Assembly: GCA_949361645.1 (NCBI GenBank)
Contig: OX442419.1
Location: 8,958,976 to 9,022,975 of the forward strand
Source of the DNA: Spongilla lacustris
Taxonomy: Eukaryota > Porifera > Demospongiae > Spongillida > Spongillidae
Length of the DNA: 64,000 nucleotides
Reading direction: 5' to 3'
The position numbers and the translations under genes are program-made. The notes beneath the pieces were generated by a model, which was not told the DNA's origin, did not search any database, and saw nothing but the letters and a program-made list of their open reading frames with translations. Position 1 is the stretch's first letter. Every line of letters begins with the position of its first letter. This document shows positions 23,778-39,346 of this stretch, one piece after another.

Positions 23778-25355
23778 ATGTGGGCCTTTGCGTTGACGGT
23801 GCTTATCCATTTCGTGACAATCGTCGCCTGCTTTACCGACCAGCCCTCAAGGCGCCTGTCCGTCCTTATCACCGCTCCCCCCATGTCCGGCCATATGGCT
23901 GTGCCCTTCGCTGTAGGTGAGGAGCTGGTCCGAAGGGGTCACAACGTCACCTTCTTCACCGCCAATATCAAGAATTACGATCGCCCACGGAAGTGGGCCG
24001 AAAAGGTGGGAATGGTGTACTCCGGCGTCGATGTTAACGCCACTTACGACGCTTATGAGGCGGTGATGGAGCAGCTCTCAGTAGCCAACCGCAGCAGCTT
24101 GCTCAGCTTGTTCTATTCCTTTTTTACAGGCGAGATATCATTTGTGCAAAGTGTGATGCAGAACATAGAGAGCGCTCTAGACGGGCCGTTGCTTAGGAAC
24201 TATGACGTCATACTGACGACGGAAGTTGCCTTCCCCGTTGTCATGTGCGTGAGCAGGAAATGGAACGTCCCGCTCATATTACTGGGTTCTTTGAGGCAAG
24301 TATTCACTCACCAACTACCCCCGTGGCCACACCCAGTCCCGCTGTCCCATCGAACAGACAACCTCAATTTCCAGGAGCGCCTTTATGAGACACTCCAAAG
24401 ACATGCTTTAACCCTCTTGTTTGATTTGATGATGAAGCTCATGGGGTTGAAGCTGAATTGCCCGCATAAAACTTCAGCATTGGTGCAGGCTGCTGGAGTC
24501 TCAGTGCCTCACATCGTTCCGACTGCCATTGGCTTAGAATATCCACGCTCCCTCACCCCACTTACCACATACACTGGTCCTATCTTGTCCCCTGTCACTG
24601 ATCACCTCCCTGAGGACGTTCAGGTGTGGCTGGACAGTCATGCTACAGGCTCTGTGGTGTACATCAGTATGGGATCTGTGGCTGTCCTCAGCCATGAAGC
24701 TGCAAGGGCCATTGTGGAAGGTCTACACTCAACAGGGTACAGTGCGGTGTGGAGTCTGAAGAAGAAGAACAGAGCCATCTTGGATGGACTGGAGCTGAAT
24801 GACAAGAAAATTCTTCTCCTGGACTGGGCACCTCAGTTGGCTATCTTGAGACACAGGTCCATTAGGATGGCTATCCTCCATGGTGGAATAAATGGTGTGC
24901 ATGAGGCACTTCACAGTGGAGTGCCCATCATTGTGCTGCCCCTGTTTGCAGACCAGCCAGCCAATGCCGTTGCAGTAGTCCATCATGGCCTTGGGGTTAA
25001 ATTGGATGTAGGGAACCTTACAGGCGCACAGATTGCAGAAAGCATTAGTGCAATCGACAAGGGCAACTACCATAAGAATGTTGCTAGGCTCCGCAAGATC
25101 TTCCACCATGCTGGGGGTGTGACCAAGGCATCAGATTTGGTGGAGTTCTATGCTGATGTTGGCTATGATCACCTGATCCCAGCCTATGTGAGATACGAGT
25201 GGACCTGGATCCAATACTACAATGTTGATGTGTATTTACTGCTTCTGGTGATAGGAGGGCTGGTTGTCTTGGCAACCTTTAGACTGTGTAGGTGTTGTTG
25301 TTTTAGGTGTTGTGCACATGGTGCTGTGTTTAGTGATAAGCCTAAACAAGAATAA
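23778..25355 (+). CDS. UDP-glycosyltransferase (UGT family), intronless
   Basis: A 525-residue GT1-family enzyme transferring a sugar from a UDP-sugar to small lipophilic acceptors at the ER membrane. The ATG at 23778 is followed by a signal peptide (about residues 1-19). The N-terminal SGHMAVP contains the probable catalytic His39. The C-terminal donor-binding signature starts at D349 (DWAPQLAILRH), continues through HGGINGVHEALHSGVP and ends at LPLFADQPANA. A membrane helix near residues 484-504 precedes a short cysteine-rich tail ending KPKQE, which fits a KxKxx ER-retrieval signal. Length is normal for animal UGTs. Where human UGTs have the second catalytic Asp (LTD), this protein reads ILTTEVAFP (residues 145-153), so the charge relay may differ. 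The stop codon overlaps an AATAAA poly-A signal. Lack of introns is unusual for vertebrate UGTs and could reflect retroposition or lineage-specific loss. The acceptor substrate cannot be told. Confidence 0.95.
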   Translation: MWAFALTVLIHFVTIVACFTDQPSRRLSVLITAPPMSGHMAVPFAVGEELVRRGHNVTFFTANIKNYDRPRKWAEKVGMVYSGVDVNATYDAYEAVMEQLSVANRSSLLSLFYSFFTGEISFVQSVMQNIESALDGPLLRNYDVILTTEVAFPVVMCVSRKWNVPLILLGSLRQVFTHQLPPWPHPVPLSHRTDNLNFQERLYETLQRHALTLLFDLMMKLMGLKLNCPHKTSALVQAAGVSVPHIVPTAIGLEYPRSLTPLTTYTGPILSPVTDHLPEDVQVWLDSHATGSVVYISMGSVAVLSHEAARAIVEGLHSTGYSAVWSLKKKNRAILDGLELNDKKILLLDWAPQLAILRHRSIRMAILHGGINGVHEALHSGVPIIVLPLFADQPANAVAVVHHGLGVKLDVGNLTGAQIAESISAIDKGNYHKNVARLRKIFHHAGGVTKASDLVEFYADVGYDHLIPAYVRYEWTWIQYYNVDVYLLLLVIGGLVVLATFRLCRCCCFRCCAHGAVFSDKPKQE

Positions 25356-26199
25356 ACTTGTGTCTTGTAAATAGTTGAACTTTTATGTGGGTTTGTTTGT
25401 ACATACATAACATGTAGATACTAAATATTAAGCTTTAGATATCAAATTGAAGCACACCAATGACTACCCTGTATGCACCTAACTCCAATATCCTGGGAGT
25501 GGTCATACCAGATGCCCTTATAATTGGTGTCCAATGCAAGCACTCAACTGTGTTGAAGGGTCACCCATTATTGATACCTAATGGCTAATGCCATTCATAT
25601 TCAATTCTCATTTAAAATCAGAACATTAGGGTTTATTAGGTACTCTCATGAATTGTAGTGCCACAAATCCTAATATAGCCATGCTAAAAATTATGAAGAT
25701 AAAAATAAAACGATTTGTTTGGTTTTTATTATTAATCATTATAAACTAGCACTTTAAAAAAAAAAAACACAATGTATTCATAACCAGGTGTGAAATTGAA
25801 ACATATGGAATTGGAGTAGTTTAATTTGTATTAAAGACTTTTCAAGCAGGAAAAGTGTGGCTGTGGATAAAGCAGCTCTCCTATTTCCACTTGGGCACTC
25901 CTTGTGTGTAAACACATGTATTCTTAAATTTATGCATCTGATGGTAATTGCAATGAAATGTCATGAAGCTAGACATGTTATTGGCACCTAGCACCAGTTG
26001 TTTGCAAGGTAGTCGTAAAATAAGTGTAAGTGGCTAATGATGCTGACGGTGTACTCTCCCTAATTGCTGATCTGAGTATCAGAGGTGTATGGCATCTTCA
26101 GACCGTGGCATTATTTGATGTATGTGTCACAGTGACACAATCACTGATGCCCTCGTTACACTCACAACTTATTGCTACTTTACCTTTCTCTCTTTAGCA

Positions 26200-26388
26200 G
26201 AGAAAGAAAGGAAAAAGGAATACTTTGAAGCAGCAGCTCATTGCTGCACCTCCTACACACCTCTTGTTGTGTCAGTTGATGGAGTCCTGGGCCGCGAAGC
26301 AATTTATTTGTCAGACACCTTGCTCAGAAACTTGGTCAAATCAAACAGTGAACTATTAAGATGGATCCTGGTGCTTGGATATATATAG
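26200..26388 (+). pseudogene. retrotransposon RT C-terminal relic
   Basis: The peptide KKEYFEAAAHCCTSYTPLVV followed by SVDGVLGREA matches the conserved (Y/F)TPxxxSVDGxLGREA block near the C-terminus of a non-LTR RT family of marine invertebrates. Only about 50 residues survive before a stop at 26386-26388. Confidence 0.55.
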
Positions 26389-26569
26389 CTATGAATATAA
26401 TGAATCTGAAAAAAATTATGTACCACATTGAAAAATGACAATAAATTATTCTGTTTAAACAGATATTAAAATTTCTGATGCTAAACAATAAACTACATGT
26501 ATATTTGTCATTATTTTGTTGATACAGCAGAATGAAGCTATTAGTAATAACTAACTTGTAAAAGCACAC

Positions 26570-29857
<3,288 letters not shown>

Positions 29858-30227
29858 CTGCAAATATATATTATTGGTAGTGATCCAATATTTCTATTGA
29901 AACTACCCTGGGTATAACTACTGTACCAAACCATCCGTGTGCATATAGATAACGTTCAATATGTACATGTATATGTGCAATGTACATGTATGGAATTCTG
30001 TTGCTGCCAAAAATTGATAGCAATCATCCAATTTTTGTGTTGTCCTAGGGGAGATAATGAATAAATGTCGTGGGATAACCTGCAAGAATTTCTTGTGAGC
30101 TTTTGAACACAGGAGACTGATAGTGTCATCAGCAAGTGAAATAAAGGCTTGCACATACAAGCATATAAAGTAATAAATCATAAACATATGATTACACCAT
30201 GTACATGTTACATAGTACGGTTTGTAC

Positions 30228-30302
30228 CTGTGCCATTACATCCGACATACAGTATAATTATAACACAATCAAATTGAGCGACACCATTGATGAAATTCTT
30301 GC
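30228..30302 (-). CDS. possible upstream exon of the six-SRCR receptor
   Basis: A 75-nt segment between TTGCAG and GTACAA, open in the phase-1 to phase-1 frame that joins SRCR1. It encodes about 25 residues including FDCVIIILYVGCNGT, which is hydrophobic in the middle. It could be part of a leader region, but it has no in-frame ATG. The other frame has ATG followed by a hydrophobic run but stops early. Confidence 0.3.
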
Positions 30303-31517
30303 CTGCAATATCCCTATGTTGTAAAGCATATCAGCTATGAATAGTAAATAAACGGAGACCTTGTGCTGCTCAAAACCTTATATTTTTTAGTACCGCATCC
30401 AAAAACGAAAATCGTATGTCATTGTACATGTGCACTTTGTACCTCTAGATGCGTATGCTTCTGCATAGTGTCGTTTTTTGCCTCATTATTGGTGCTATCT
30501 TTAGACACTCTGACCTTGTGTAAGCAAACAACTCACTAAATTAACCTCCAATTTCTAGCATTAATCGTACATCCTCCCATCCATAAGTCGTTGTCACGGA
30601 ATAGATCATCGCACAATAATTTTACCCTCCGGGTGTTCGAATTAATCCTCCTGTGATAGACTATTATGGAAGAGATCATCCTCCCTTGGAATGGATTATG
30701 ACCCCATTCAAGTGTTTTGAATAGATCCTTTGAGGAGCACGATAAATAGTAATTTGTCGAACTTACTGCCAGCCGCCTATATATGCATCTCTAAGATAGG
30801 GGTCAAGGCCGGTATACGGAGCACCGATTGAAGCTGAAGAATATAGCGATGCAGTGCGATTCTAGATCTTTAAGAGTATGGGTAGCGAAGTTTTCGCATT
30901 AGTTTTGGCAATATTGCCTCTTTGTCTTTGGACTCTTCCACGTTTCGAGTGCTCAGAGCACTGAAAGGGCAAGAGCGTCTCGTGGAGTTGGAGGGACAAG
31001 CCATGGGAATGCTCACCACTCACCAGAATCTGGTCATCCTTCAAGCAACTCTGATATGGACTGACGCCTTCAGTCTTTCTCTTCAGTTGTCTCATTGTAA
31101 TTAGCCTCGTGACCATCATTTGAGAAACCACTTATAAAATCTTGCACTGATTTGACCCTACACGAGATTCACTAGACTAAATTTGCGTGCAAAATCACGT
31201 GTTGATTTTTGTGAATTTACAATGTATATTACAATTGATTCGTAACTGATACATTTGCGTGATTTCTGCTGTGAAATCAATCATCATTGATTTAGCGCGT
31301 GATTCCCGAGAACAAATCAATTCATAAATCTAAGCCTGATTTTTTCCCCTAGAAATGTGCGGATGCTGGAATGCGTCCATAAAGATCCATGCAGCAGGGG
31401 ATCACTTTGGAATTCATAAAACGTACGTTTAGAAGTCTAATGGTAATTTACTGTGATTGGATTATGTATATTTACTCTAAGAGAAGATAGCCGAGCGGTA
31501 CTGGAATGAGTCAGGAT
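30303..31517. other. intergenic stretch, no gene recognised
   Basis: Contains a 28-codon leader-like frame at 30878-30964 (+) and an overlapping open frame to 31104, neither with a recognisable domain. It also holds AT-rich DNA with repeated ATCA/TGAT words near 31190-31330. Confidence 0.4.
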
Positions 31518-32336
31518 CAGTGGCGTCCCTAGGTGTTTCAAAAGGGGGGGGGGGGGGGCTAATCTAACAGAGGGGCGCCATGGGGGCGTGGCTCTGACTA
31601 ATCAATTAGGCATGCAGAAATTCATATTACCATTTATTGAGCAAACAAATTAAATACAGAAACTGAATGGTTATAGATTGTGCATGAACTATCCCTACTC
31701 CATCAGTAGATTCGATAGTTCTATTCTTCTTGGGTGCATCTTGAGAAATGTCTCCACAGCTGTGTCATAGTTTACTGATGTGCGTAATGAATATTCATAA
31801 GTTTTAACGAAGAAGCCGTCTACAGGTCATAGAGGACCTTAGCCAGTTTCTCAGACGACGTAAGGTAGAAAAGCTTCTCTCGCAGGTGTAACTAGTGATT
31901 GGAAGTGTGCAACCAATTTTCATCAAGCGAAAAATATTAGGAAACCGCTCTTCATCACAACTGATTAGTGCCGATGCAAGAGTATCCGGACGATCAATAG
32001 GTGAACATACAAACCATTTGCGCTTGAATGCAGTTGACGTTGCAACTTGCATTTTCGATTCTCAGCCCCACTCAGTTTTCGCTTCGTGTTCGACATTATA
32101 TTCGAAACCAATGTAATACGGTAAGCTTACATGCATGTATTGATTTGTCAATGATGTCATACAGGCGGGAACTTCACACGAAACAAAGGTGCTTAATTAA
32201 TTGACGAGGCGTACGCGTGCATGCGTTTGCGCGTGTCACTGTGTGTGTGTGTGTGTGTGTGTGTGGGGGGGGCACCATTAAGCGGGGAGGGGAGGGGGCA
32301 TCGGCCCCAAATGCCCACCCTGTGGGGACGCCACTG
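31518..32336 (-). mobile_element. hAT transposon remnant with 5-bp target duplication
   Basis: TIRs CAGTGGCGTCCCTAGG (left) and GGGGACGCCACTG (right) are flanked by the direct repeat AGGAT (31513-31517, 32337-32341). The minus strand at 31804-32052 encodes the C-terminal hAT dimerisation region: FPNIFRLMKIGCTLPITSYT followed by CERSFSTLRRLRNWLRSSM. Most of the transposase is gone. A G run follows the left TIR, and a (GT)n tract and GC-rich DNA precede the right TIR. Confidence 0.88.
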
Positions 32337-32589
32337 AGGATGTAACTGCAGTACTTGCCTAGTGTGTCAATAGACCCTTCTCGCATAGAGATGAGGAATT
32401 TGATAGCACATCCGGAGGCAACCACAACCAAGTGAAAACGGCATCCGGAGGCAGCCACAGCGATATGAATCAAATTGAGTTCAAAGCTTGATCCTTGCTA
32501 TCACATTCCTGATCTTACGCGAGAAGGGTCTATTGGAGGAACGTAATGTTGAACTATATTGCCGAAGGGAGATTGCGTGCATAAGAGGC

Positions 32590-32616
32590 CAAGGGCGGCA
32601 GAAGCTAATCATATTG

Positions 32617-32653
<37 letters not shown>

Positions 32654-33220
32654 CTAAAATGAAGGTACGATGATTATATTCATGCATATGAATATCATCG
32701 CAAAACCAAAGTCCGCGAGTCTGCGACAGTATATTGCGATGTAGCGGTCAAATTAAGCGACAATATAGTGGTCCAAGTACTAATAGAGAATTTCCTACTC
32801 TATTATCTATGGAGAAATAATAATATGAATACATGGTACATGAAGCCATAGGCCCACAACCAAGGGTTCTCGCGGATCGCCAGCGCCAGGCACTTAATTA
32901 TTGCTTTACAATTTCAGCGTAAGAGACATTGATTGAATTTGGGGGAAGACTAACCAGATACGACATCGCGGTTGCTAGGTTGACATCATATAATATGGTG
33001 TAGGCTAAGAATTCGAAGGCCTTCTAACCAACAATGCCTTATACATGTTATGATAACACGTATACGCTATAACACATTTGTAAAACCACATTGCGGTGCA
33101 TGTACCAAACGGCCTCTATTCATGTCCGATATTTGGGGCGGGGGGGGGGGGGGGGGGGGGGGGGGGGCGGGCTAAAGCACCCCTTGCCCCCCCCCCCCCC
33201 CCCCCCTTCCGCCGCCCCTG
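32590..33220. mobile_element. nonautonomous hAT-like element, 631 bp
   Basis: Ends CAAGGGCGGCAGAAG and CTTCCGCCGCCCCTG (inverted), flanked by the 5-bp direct repeat GAGGC (32585-32589, 33221-33225). Long poly-G tracts at 32617-32653 and 33138-33167 and a poly-C tract at 33188-33207 lie near the ends. No transposase. Confidence 0.82.
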
Positions 33221-33225
33221 GAGGC

Positions 33226-34659
33226 AATGTATATATGTTTGTGCTCCTATAAATAAGCAACCAATCCCTCAAATAGGTAATCAACTTATTTTTCCACATG
33301 CTTGAAAATGACAATGAAAGTCAGTTCTAAGGTATATGTATATGATGTAACCTTTTCGCCTAATATGTGGTTGGGCTAACACTACAATAAAATTCCTTAG
33401 CTCCTTTGTGTTCACGATGCTGTCCGAGAAGAATTCCTTGCACCAGATTTCTTAGGTTTTTTTGGTGTAACAATAAAAGCCAAAATGCATATATTTAAAT
33501 CCATTCAGCCGGTATCATATTGAATACAGCGCGTCATCCTAATGGCGTGCAATGTTCCAAGCCGCTGATTCCTTGTAAGATTAGCTAGGTACTTTTCATC
33601 TTTTCTTATTATGTACAATGCAATGAAATGCAAGGTGATAGAAGTACAAAAAAGAAAGGTGACATTTTATCGATCAGTATTTGAAACAGTTCAGAGCAAT
33701 GCTGCTAGTGTGGATATTTGTTTGTATCGATTATATAGTTTCTTTTGGCTATTAAGTAGCTTCCAGAACATTAGTGACAACAGTGTGATAAAACAAGACT
33801 GAGAAAACAACATACACAATCTAGGAGGTTTTTTCTGTTAATAAAGTAAGATCGGATAGCTAGTTAATTGTCCATTGGAAAGAACCCCAATCTTATGCAG
33901 AACAACATCTATATAAATGTGGTGTATATATGCCAGCAAGGTGAACACTATTATGTAAATTCCTGCAAGTACATGTAAATACATTCGTTGTCTAGTTTGC
34001 AGAATGCATTGTAAACCAGTTGGCTTTAAACTTAGCAGTAAGTCATTGATCATTGTATCGCAGTTACTTCCGCTACTGTGGCGATTTGTTGTACAAACAG
34101 ATAGCATTTTGCTTCGCTCCTAGCTAGCTGTACAATTGTTAGAATGGTCCATAAATTGCCCTTGAAATCAGCTCAAGTTCATCAGTTCAGATCAATGTCA
34201 AATCAATCTACTTACACAGTTTATCAAGAATGGTCAAGAAGAAGCAGAGGGCTGGTATTCTAGTACTATGTCATCACACACCTCGCATTCACACACATAT
34301 ATACTTTCACAACAATAGCAAAGTGAAGTAAGTGGATGATAGTGTTTTTTTTTCTGTCTATTCCGGAATAATATACTGATATAAAATTCCGAAATAAATT
34401 ATCCGTGTGATAAATTATTGCGGGGAGTAATCTATTTTGTGGCACCGTTCCTTTGTGCCATGAATGCAATTAGTAGTCATACGAGCTAAGTGTTAACAAT
34501 CATGAATAATTATGCCGTCGTTGTTATTCAACTCACTGAATTTAAAAACGAATTGGGTACTGGAAAGAATGTATTGCACCTATTATTCGGACCCCAAATA
34601 CACCAAAGATGGATAACAAGTGGCATGTTATTTTTACTTCCTCGATGCTGTCGCGGACT
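33226..34659. other. intergenic stretch, no gene recognised
   Basis: AT-rich, no recognisable coding sequence, no clear terminal repeats. It would hold any further 3' exons of the SRCR gene at 34660-35556, but I could not identify one. Confidence 0.4.
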
Positions 34660-35556
34660 TTAATTAGTTATATCATTACCTGGACAGATGACCCCAACAT
34701 CCCTGCTGTGGTCGCAGTTCTCATAGTCTCTGATGGATTGACCAATTATGCCATTGACAGTGCTGTAGTGAGGGCAGTCAAACAATGAGGACTCGTTCCC
34801 AGTGCAGTTAAGAGTGTACAGCCATATAGGTCCAGATCCATATCCATACATCGTCGTGACAGTTCCTGTGGAATGAATTATGCAATATTTCATACACACA
34901 CTGTACATGAATAATAGATTTTAGCTGTATATCAACTGACGTCATACCAAAGGCGGGTAACCCTAGTGCACGGCAAACCACTGAAGCATCCATGGCATCG
35001 AAGTCCACACCACAAACGGTTCCCCAGCATCCTTCAACACATACCTCCACCCTGCCCTTATAAGGAGTTGATCCTCCCACTAGTCGTATGGTACCATTGG
35101 TGCACGTGCCCGAACAGTACTCTGGAAAGGGTGCTGATAAAATAAAATAATTAAAATCATCAATATACATGTAGATTGTATACGTCGGCGCCGTTGTTCA
35201 CTGACCTGCACAGCTGACCGCAAAATCACGGTAACCTGCACAATTGTAGTATCCAAGAGTTGCACGAGCGTTTCCGTAGTAGTAACAATCCAAAAGCGTA
35301 GCTGCATGAATACCACAGTAGTCAACGTTAAGATGTATTGACGTAGCGGCACCGTAGTAGCCCCCCCTTCTGAAAGCCACCGCGTCGTATGAATAGTATC
35401 CTAGCTGCTTGCATATGGCAGAGGCTACTCGAACTCCCCACGTGACGCGAGATGGACTGCAGACTCCGCCCCACTGGTTGTTGTAGCACACTTCCACCCT
35501 GCCCTCCGAAGCCGTTGATCCTCCAAGAAGGTGCACGTCTCCATTGGTGCAGTTAC
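34660..35556 (-). CDS. SRCR protein with two domains (3' exons)
   Basis: Exons on the minus strand: 35206-35556 encodes one complete SRCR domain (CTNGDVHLLGGSTASEGRVE ... CAGYRDFAVSCAG). Exons 34948-35133 and 34680-34865 together encode a second ([20 protein letters not shown] ... DVGVICPG). If the donor at 34679 is not used, translation stops after CPGNDITN (TAA at 34660-34662), giving a soluble ending. The second domain is very close in sequence to the single domain of the tandem genes at 60233 and 62873. The single-exon then two-exon layout repeats that of the six-SRCR gene. The first exon starts in phase 1 (A|GT AAC TGC), which matches the signal-peptide exon at 44139-44196. Confidence 0.88.
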
Positions 35557-36324
35557 CTACATCATGCACATGCATGCAACGCCGTGAGGTACGTAAAAAT
35601 TAACAAGATAGAATTCAAAGATTTTCAATCAGCGCAGCGCGCATCTTTCATAATGAATTATTATTGGTGTTTATAAGCTGTATGTATAGTTTTTAACTGT
35701 GTCGCAACTCGTAATTCACGTATAATCCCGGTACAAAATTACATTTCGTCTTTCTTGGACACGCGGTATTTTGCATGCATGCGTGTTGCGCAATTAATCT
35801 GTAAATTGATTAAAAAAAAAAAAAGTTGTTTCATAAACATCATTCAATCATTTATGCATTACGCAGTGATGGCTGATAAGCATGTGTAAGTAGATTCATA
35901 GATATTATACTTACAGGGATTGGAAACGGCGCCCGTGAGCCATTGAACCCTGTACATGCAAGAATTTACCATCCGCGCACTTGTTAATCGAGTGACTGGC
36001 TATCCTCCCCCTTTGGATTTTTATTTTATTTTTTAGCTACGTCAAAACAAGGTACGTGTCTGGATTCTTTATTGCGTGTAGATTTCGGCAACGTTTAAAG
36101 TTTTTTTGTACGACATACAGAAGAAGAGATAAAATTATCTTCGCGCGTAGCTTCCAGTTTCAAACTTGCGGGTGTTACGGCCTTTTAGATAACTTGTAGT
36201 CCTTTTTAAAAAGTAAATCGGATAGTGGTCGCGTTTCTACACAGCAACGCATAGGTTTTACATAGTTTGCTCGTTAGTAACAGCGCGATTTGATTAAAAC
36301 AGCTTTTTTAACACGTATTAGAAC

Positions 36325-37369
36325 CAGAGATAATATATAGAGGGATTGGAAACGAAGCCAATCAACACTAATCAACGCGGACAATGCTACCAATTACTTT
36401 TAAGGTTTCAGGTGCAGCTACTATTCCATACCATAGTATATGTAGTAGATACCGAATCCACTCTCAGTACATTTTCCTCCCTTCTTTTTATTCCTTCACA
36501 AATAACACAAAGAGTAGTAATGACATAAATTTTACAACACACAATTTGATTCAAAAGTGACTACTGTAGTTCCTTTCTCATGGCGGACAAGAAACAAGCA
36601 TTGGACCTGGGCCAGTTTCATCAGTAGACTGACACTGAACAGCTGGTACAGAGCTCTGAATGGTCATCAAACCAACTGACAACGTTACAGCATTTCAGAG
36701 TACAGATACGAGCATCGATGGTGCTATTTTTCTTCATTCTTTCGATGACACGCCATTCGAAATTTTCTTCCCCCCATCTCTTTAAAATATTTATAGACAT
36801 ACTCTTACGCAGACATGACATCAAAGTACATCCACGCCACACAGGAAACAGTTTTCTACATATTGGAGCATTTCCCAACATTTCTAGATTTGAAACAAAG
36901 GCTAGGCTACCCCACAAACCCGAGGTATCCACGTATCGATACATCCGATTCTAGAAGCGCTTTCGCGACAAAACCTAGCTCACGCCACAATACATTCAGT
37001 TACTAACTTTTTAAGCTGCTTTACGAATCGCACACACCAATAGTTGAGAAGCGGTTACCCCACAAAAAAGGGAACTCCAATAAAAGCACTTTAAAGCATC
37101 ATACGTGGACGTAAAAATACCAGAAAAGCGGTTTTTTTTCGCTTAAAACAATACCCCGCTATCAATCCCACTTTTCTTCATATAAACCTACCTGATCCTG
37201 GTCACAATTCTCGAGTACCAAACAGAAAAGCTTCTTTTCCTCCCCCTTCGTCCGCCCCTTATAACTCCTTAAAGGTGCGATTAGCGCCAGATAGCATCGC
37301 CCGCTGAGGCTCTCGTAGAAATGTATAGCTCACGTGACTCGTTTCCAATCCCTCTATATATTATCTCTG
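36325..37369. mobile_element. nonautonomous hAT-like element, 1045 bp
   Basis: TIR CAGAGATAATATATAGAGGG on the left and its reverse complement ending TATATTATCTCTG on the right, with homology continuing through ATTGGAAACG. Flanked by the 7-bp direct repeat TTAGAAC (36318-36324, 37370-37376). No recognisable transposase. Confidence 0.85.
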
Positions 37370-37734
37370 TTAGAACTTGCGGGTATAACGTAGTCACGTT
37401 TGTATTTAAAAATGATACAATACCACTGCCAGATAGAGCATAGATTTTTACACAGCAACATCTGATTTTCTATCTTGGTGCTACTATGGGAAATTTTATA
37501 TAAATTTTCAAAGTGTACCGGTTTTCCGCATCATTAGTTTCTGCATATATTAATATCAACGATTTCTGTAAGTCAGAGATTTCTGATACACATGCATCCA
37601 ATTACTTGTAAAATATCCTATTTGTTCATATTTCTCCCACTGAGATCTTTCTACTAATACACATAGCCCACACCTGGCCCACACCTGGCCTGTCCAGAGT
37701 TACATTTTCGGATTTACCTCATCCCTATAATTCA

Positions 37735-38031
37735 TTAGACGTACACATGCAATCTTGTAGCTTTAGAAAGATTTGAAGGAAAATGTTTACTAAATAAATC
37801 CAATTCGCTGTTGTTCTCTGGCTTTTTCATCCAAATATTCAATACTTTAGCTGCCGTTAAACAATTGGAAGCCACTGGAGATGGCAATTGGTAGCTGTCC
37901 TCCACTAAAATCGCGTCAACAGCTTCAATGAAATTCTGTACCGCTAAGGAAAACACACCACTTATTTCACATAATGAGTTGCATGCGAACTAAGTTTACT
38001 CACCGTCGTCTAGGATATCTTCACAAGCCAT
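37735..38031 (-). CDS. small two-exon gene, 78 residues, function unknown
   Basis: Exon 1 38004-38031 begins ATGGCTTGTGAAGATATCC. A 60-bp intron with consensus GTGAGT donor and a TTTTCCTTAG acceptor leads to exon 2, 37735-37943, stop TAA. Protein MACEDILDDAVQNFIEAVDA ... LHVYV: acidic N-terminus, predicted helical, no signal peptide or membrane segment, no domain I recognise. It lies on the same strand as, and inside, the long putative first intron of the SRCR gene. The clean splice sites and frame support a real gene. It could also be the first part of a longer protein or a transposon-borne ORF. Confidence 0.5.
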
Positions 38032-38532
38032 CGTTCAGAATTCTAAATAGATAATATCTATGGTAGATTTTGCGTTTATGTAAATCACTGTACTCACAGT
38101 GCCAAATCAAAATAATCCACAGGGTGTGTTCACCCGGTGTAGACGTACGCGATACTTCGAATACATAACGAGCGTATCTATATACTACATGTACTCTGGT
38201 ACTCTTGTTATACGTTGTACACAATAACTGTATAATGCACGATAGACATCGTGTATAACGTGAGTCTACATTCTGCATACGCTTTTTATATACAACGATT
38301 GTATAACGCTGGAGTCATTAAACGGAAAATGAGTGTACGCATATAGGTGTGAATATGTCTATGAATCGATCACGCGGGTGGCAGCTGGCAACTTACACCG
38401 CCGAGCGGTCTTCAAAGAAGCTAAGATTTATATCACTAATATCAGTATCGATTCGCAGGACTGCTGCTAGTGCAATGGACTCATTGAAGTTTTTGTAAAT
38501 GTGTGGCCGGGTCGCTATATACCGTATAATAA

Positions 38533-39346
38533 TATGGGACAGTGTCCAGCAAAATCGGGCTTGTGGAGTTATAATTTTATCACTATAAAAATTGCACGTT
38601 GTACTAAACAACACATCTTCGCGACAGTACTATCTTTTCCTTTCAACATACACTTGTTCCCACACCATTTCTCTGTGTGAAAATCGATTCGTGATCTACA
38701 CCTTTTCCGTGCCATGGATACAACAATCGTTAACCCCGCGGGTTAGAAATCCACATTTCTCCACGTACGAGTGTTGAAAATGTGTCAAATTCGGAATGTG
38801 CATAAAGGAGTCCTGTAGCTATTTATTTGTTTTGTTCGTTAGTTTCTGAATCATCGGTTACGGAGATACAGTTGAGCAAACTACAGACACATTTTCCCGC
38901 TTGATTCGCGCCAATGATATAATTACGCCTTCCCATTCACTGAGCGGGACGCGATTTGCCAAAACCATTGGCGCGAATCAAGCGGGAAAACGTGCCCATA
39001 GTTTGTTCTGCTGTATCTCCGTAACGGATGATATAGAAATTAACGAACAGAACAAATCAATAGCTACAGGACTCCTCTATGTGCAACCCGAATTTGACAC
39101 ACTTTTACGTGGAGAAATAAGGATTTCTAACTCGCGGGGTTAACGATTGTTGTATTCACGGCATGGAAAATGTGTAGATCACAAAAATCGATTTACACAT
39201 AGAGAAATGGTGTGGGAACAAGTGTACGAAATTTGAAAGGAAAATGTAGTACCGTCGCGAAGGTGTGTTGTTTAGTAGAAAGTGGAATTTTTATAGTGAT
39301 AAAATTATAACCCCACAAGCCCGATTTTGCTGGACACTGTCCCATA
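38533..39346. mobile_element. large foldback element, 814 bp
   Basis: Left arm 38533-38916 begins TATGGGACAGTGTCCAGC. Right arm 38966-39346 is its near-perfect reverse complement ending GCTGGACACTGTCCCATA. The spacer is about 49 bp. Open frames on both arms are mirror copies without a recognisable domain. Flanks are TA-rich, so a TA target is possible. Confidence 0.88.

Noticed and set aside
30878..30964. 28-codon frame with a leader-like N-terminus
   Set aside because: Stops quickly, has no donor site before the stop and no downstream exon could be linked to it.
35206..35556. SRCR exons as part of the six-SRCR gene at 26570-29857
   Set aside because: A possible ending (CPGNDITN stop), several kilobases of transposon DNA and a separate matching leader exon favour a distinct gene, though a fused transcript cannot be excluded from sequence alone.
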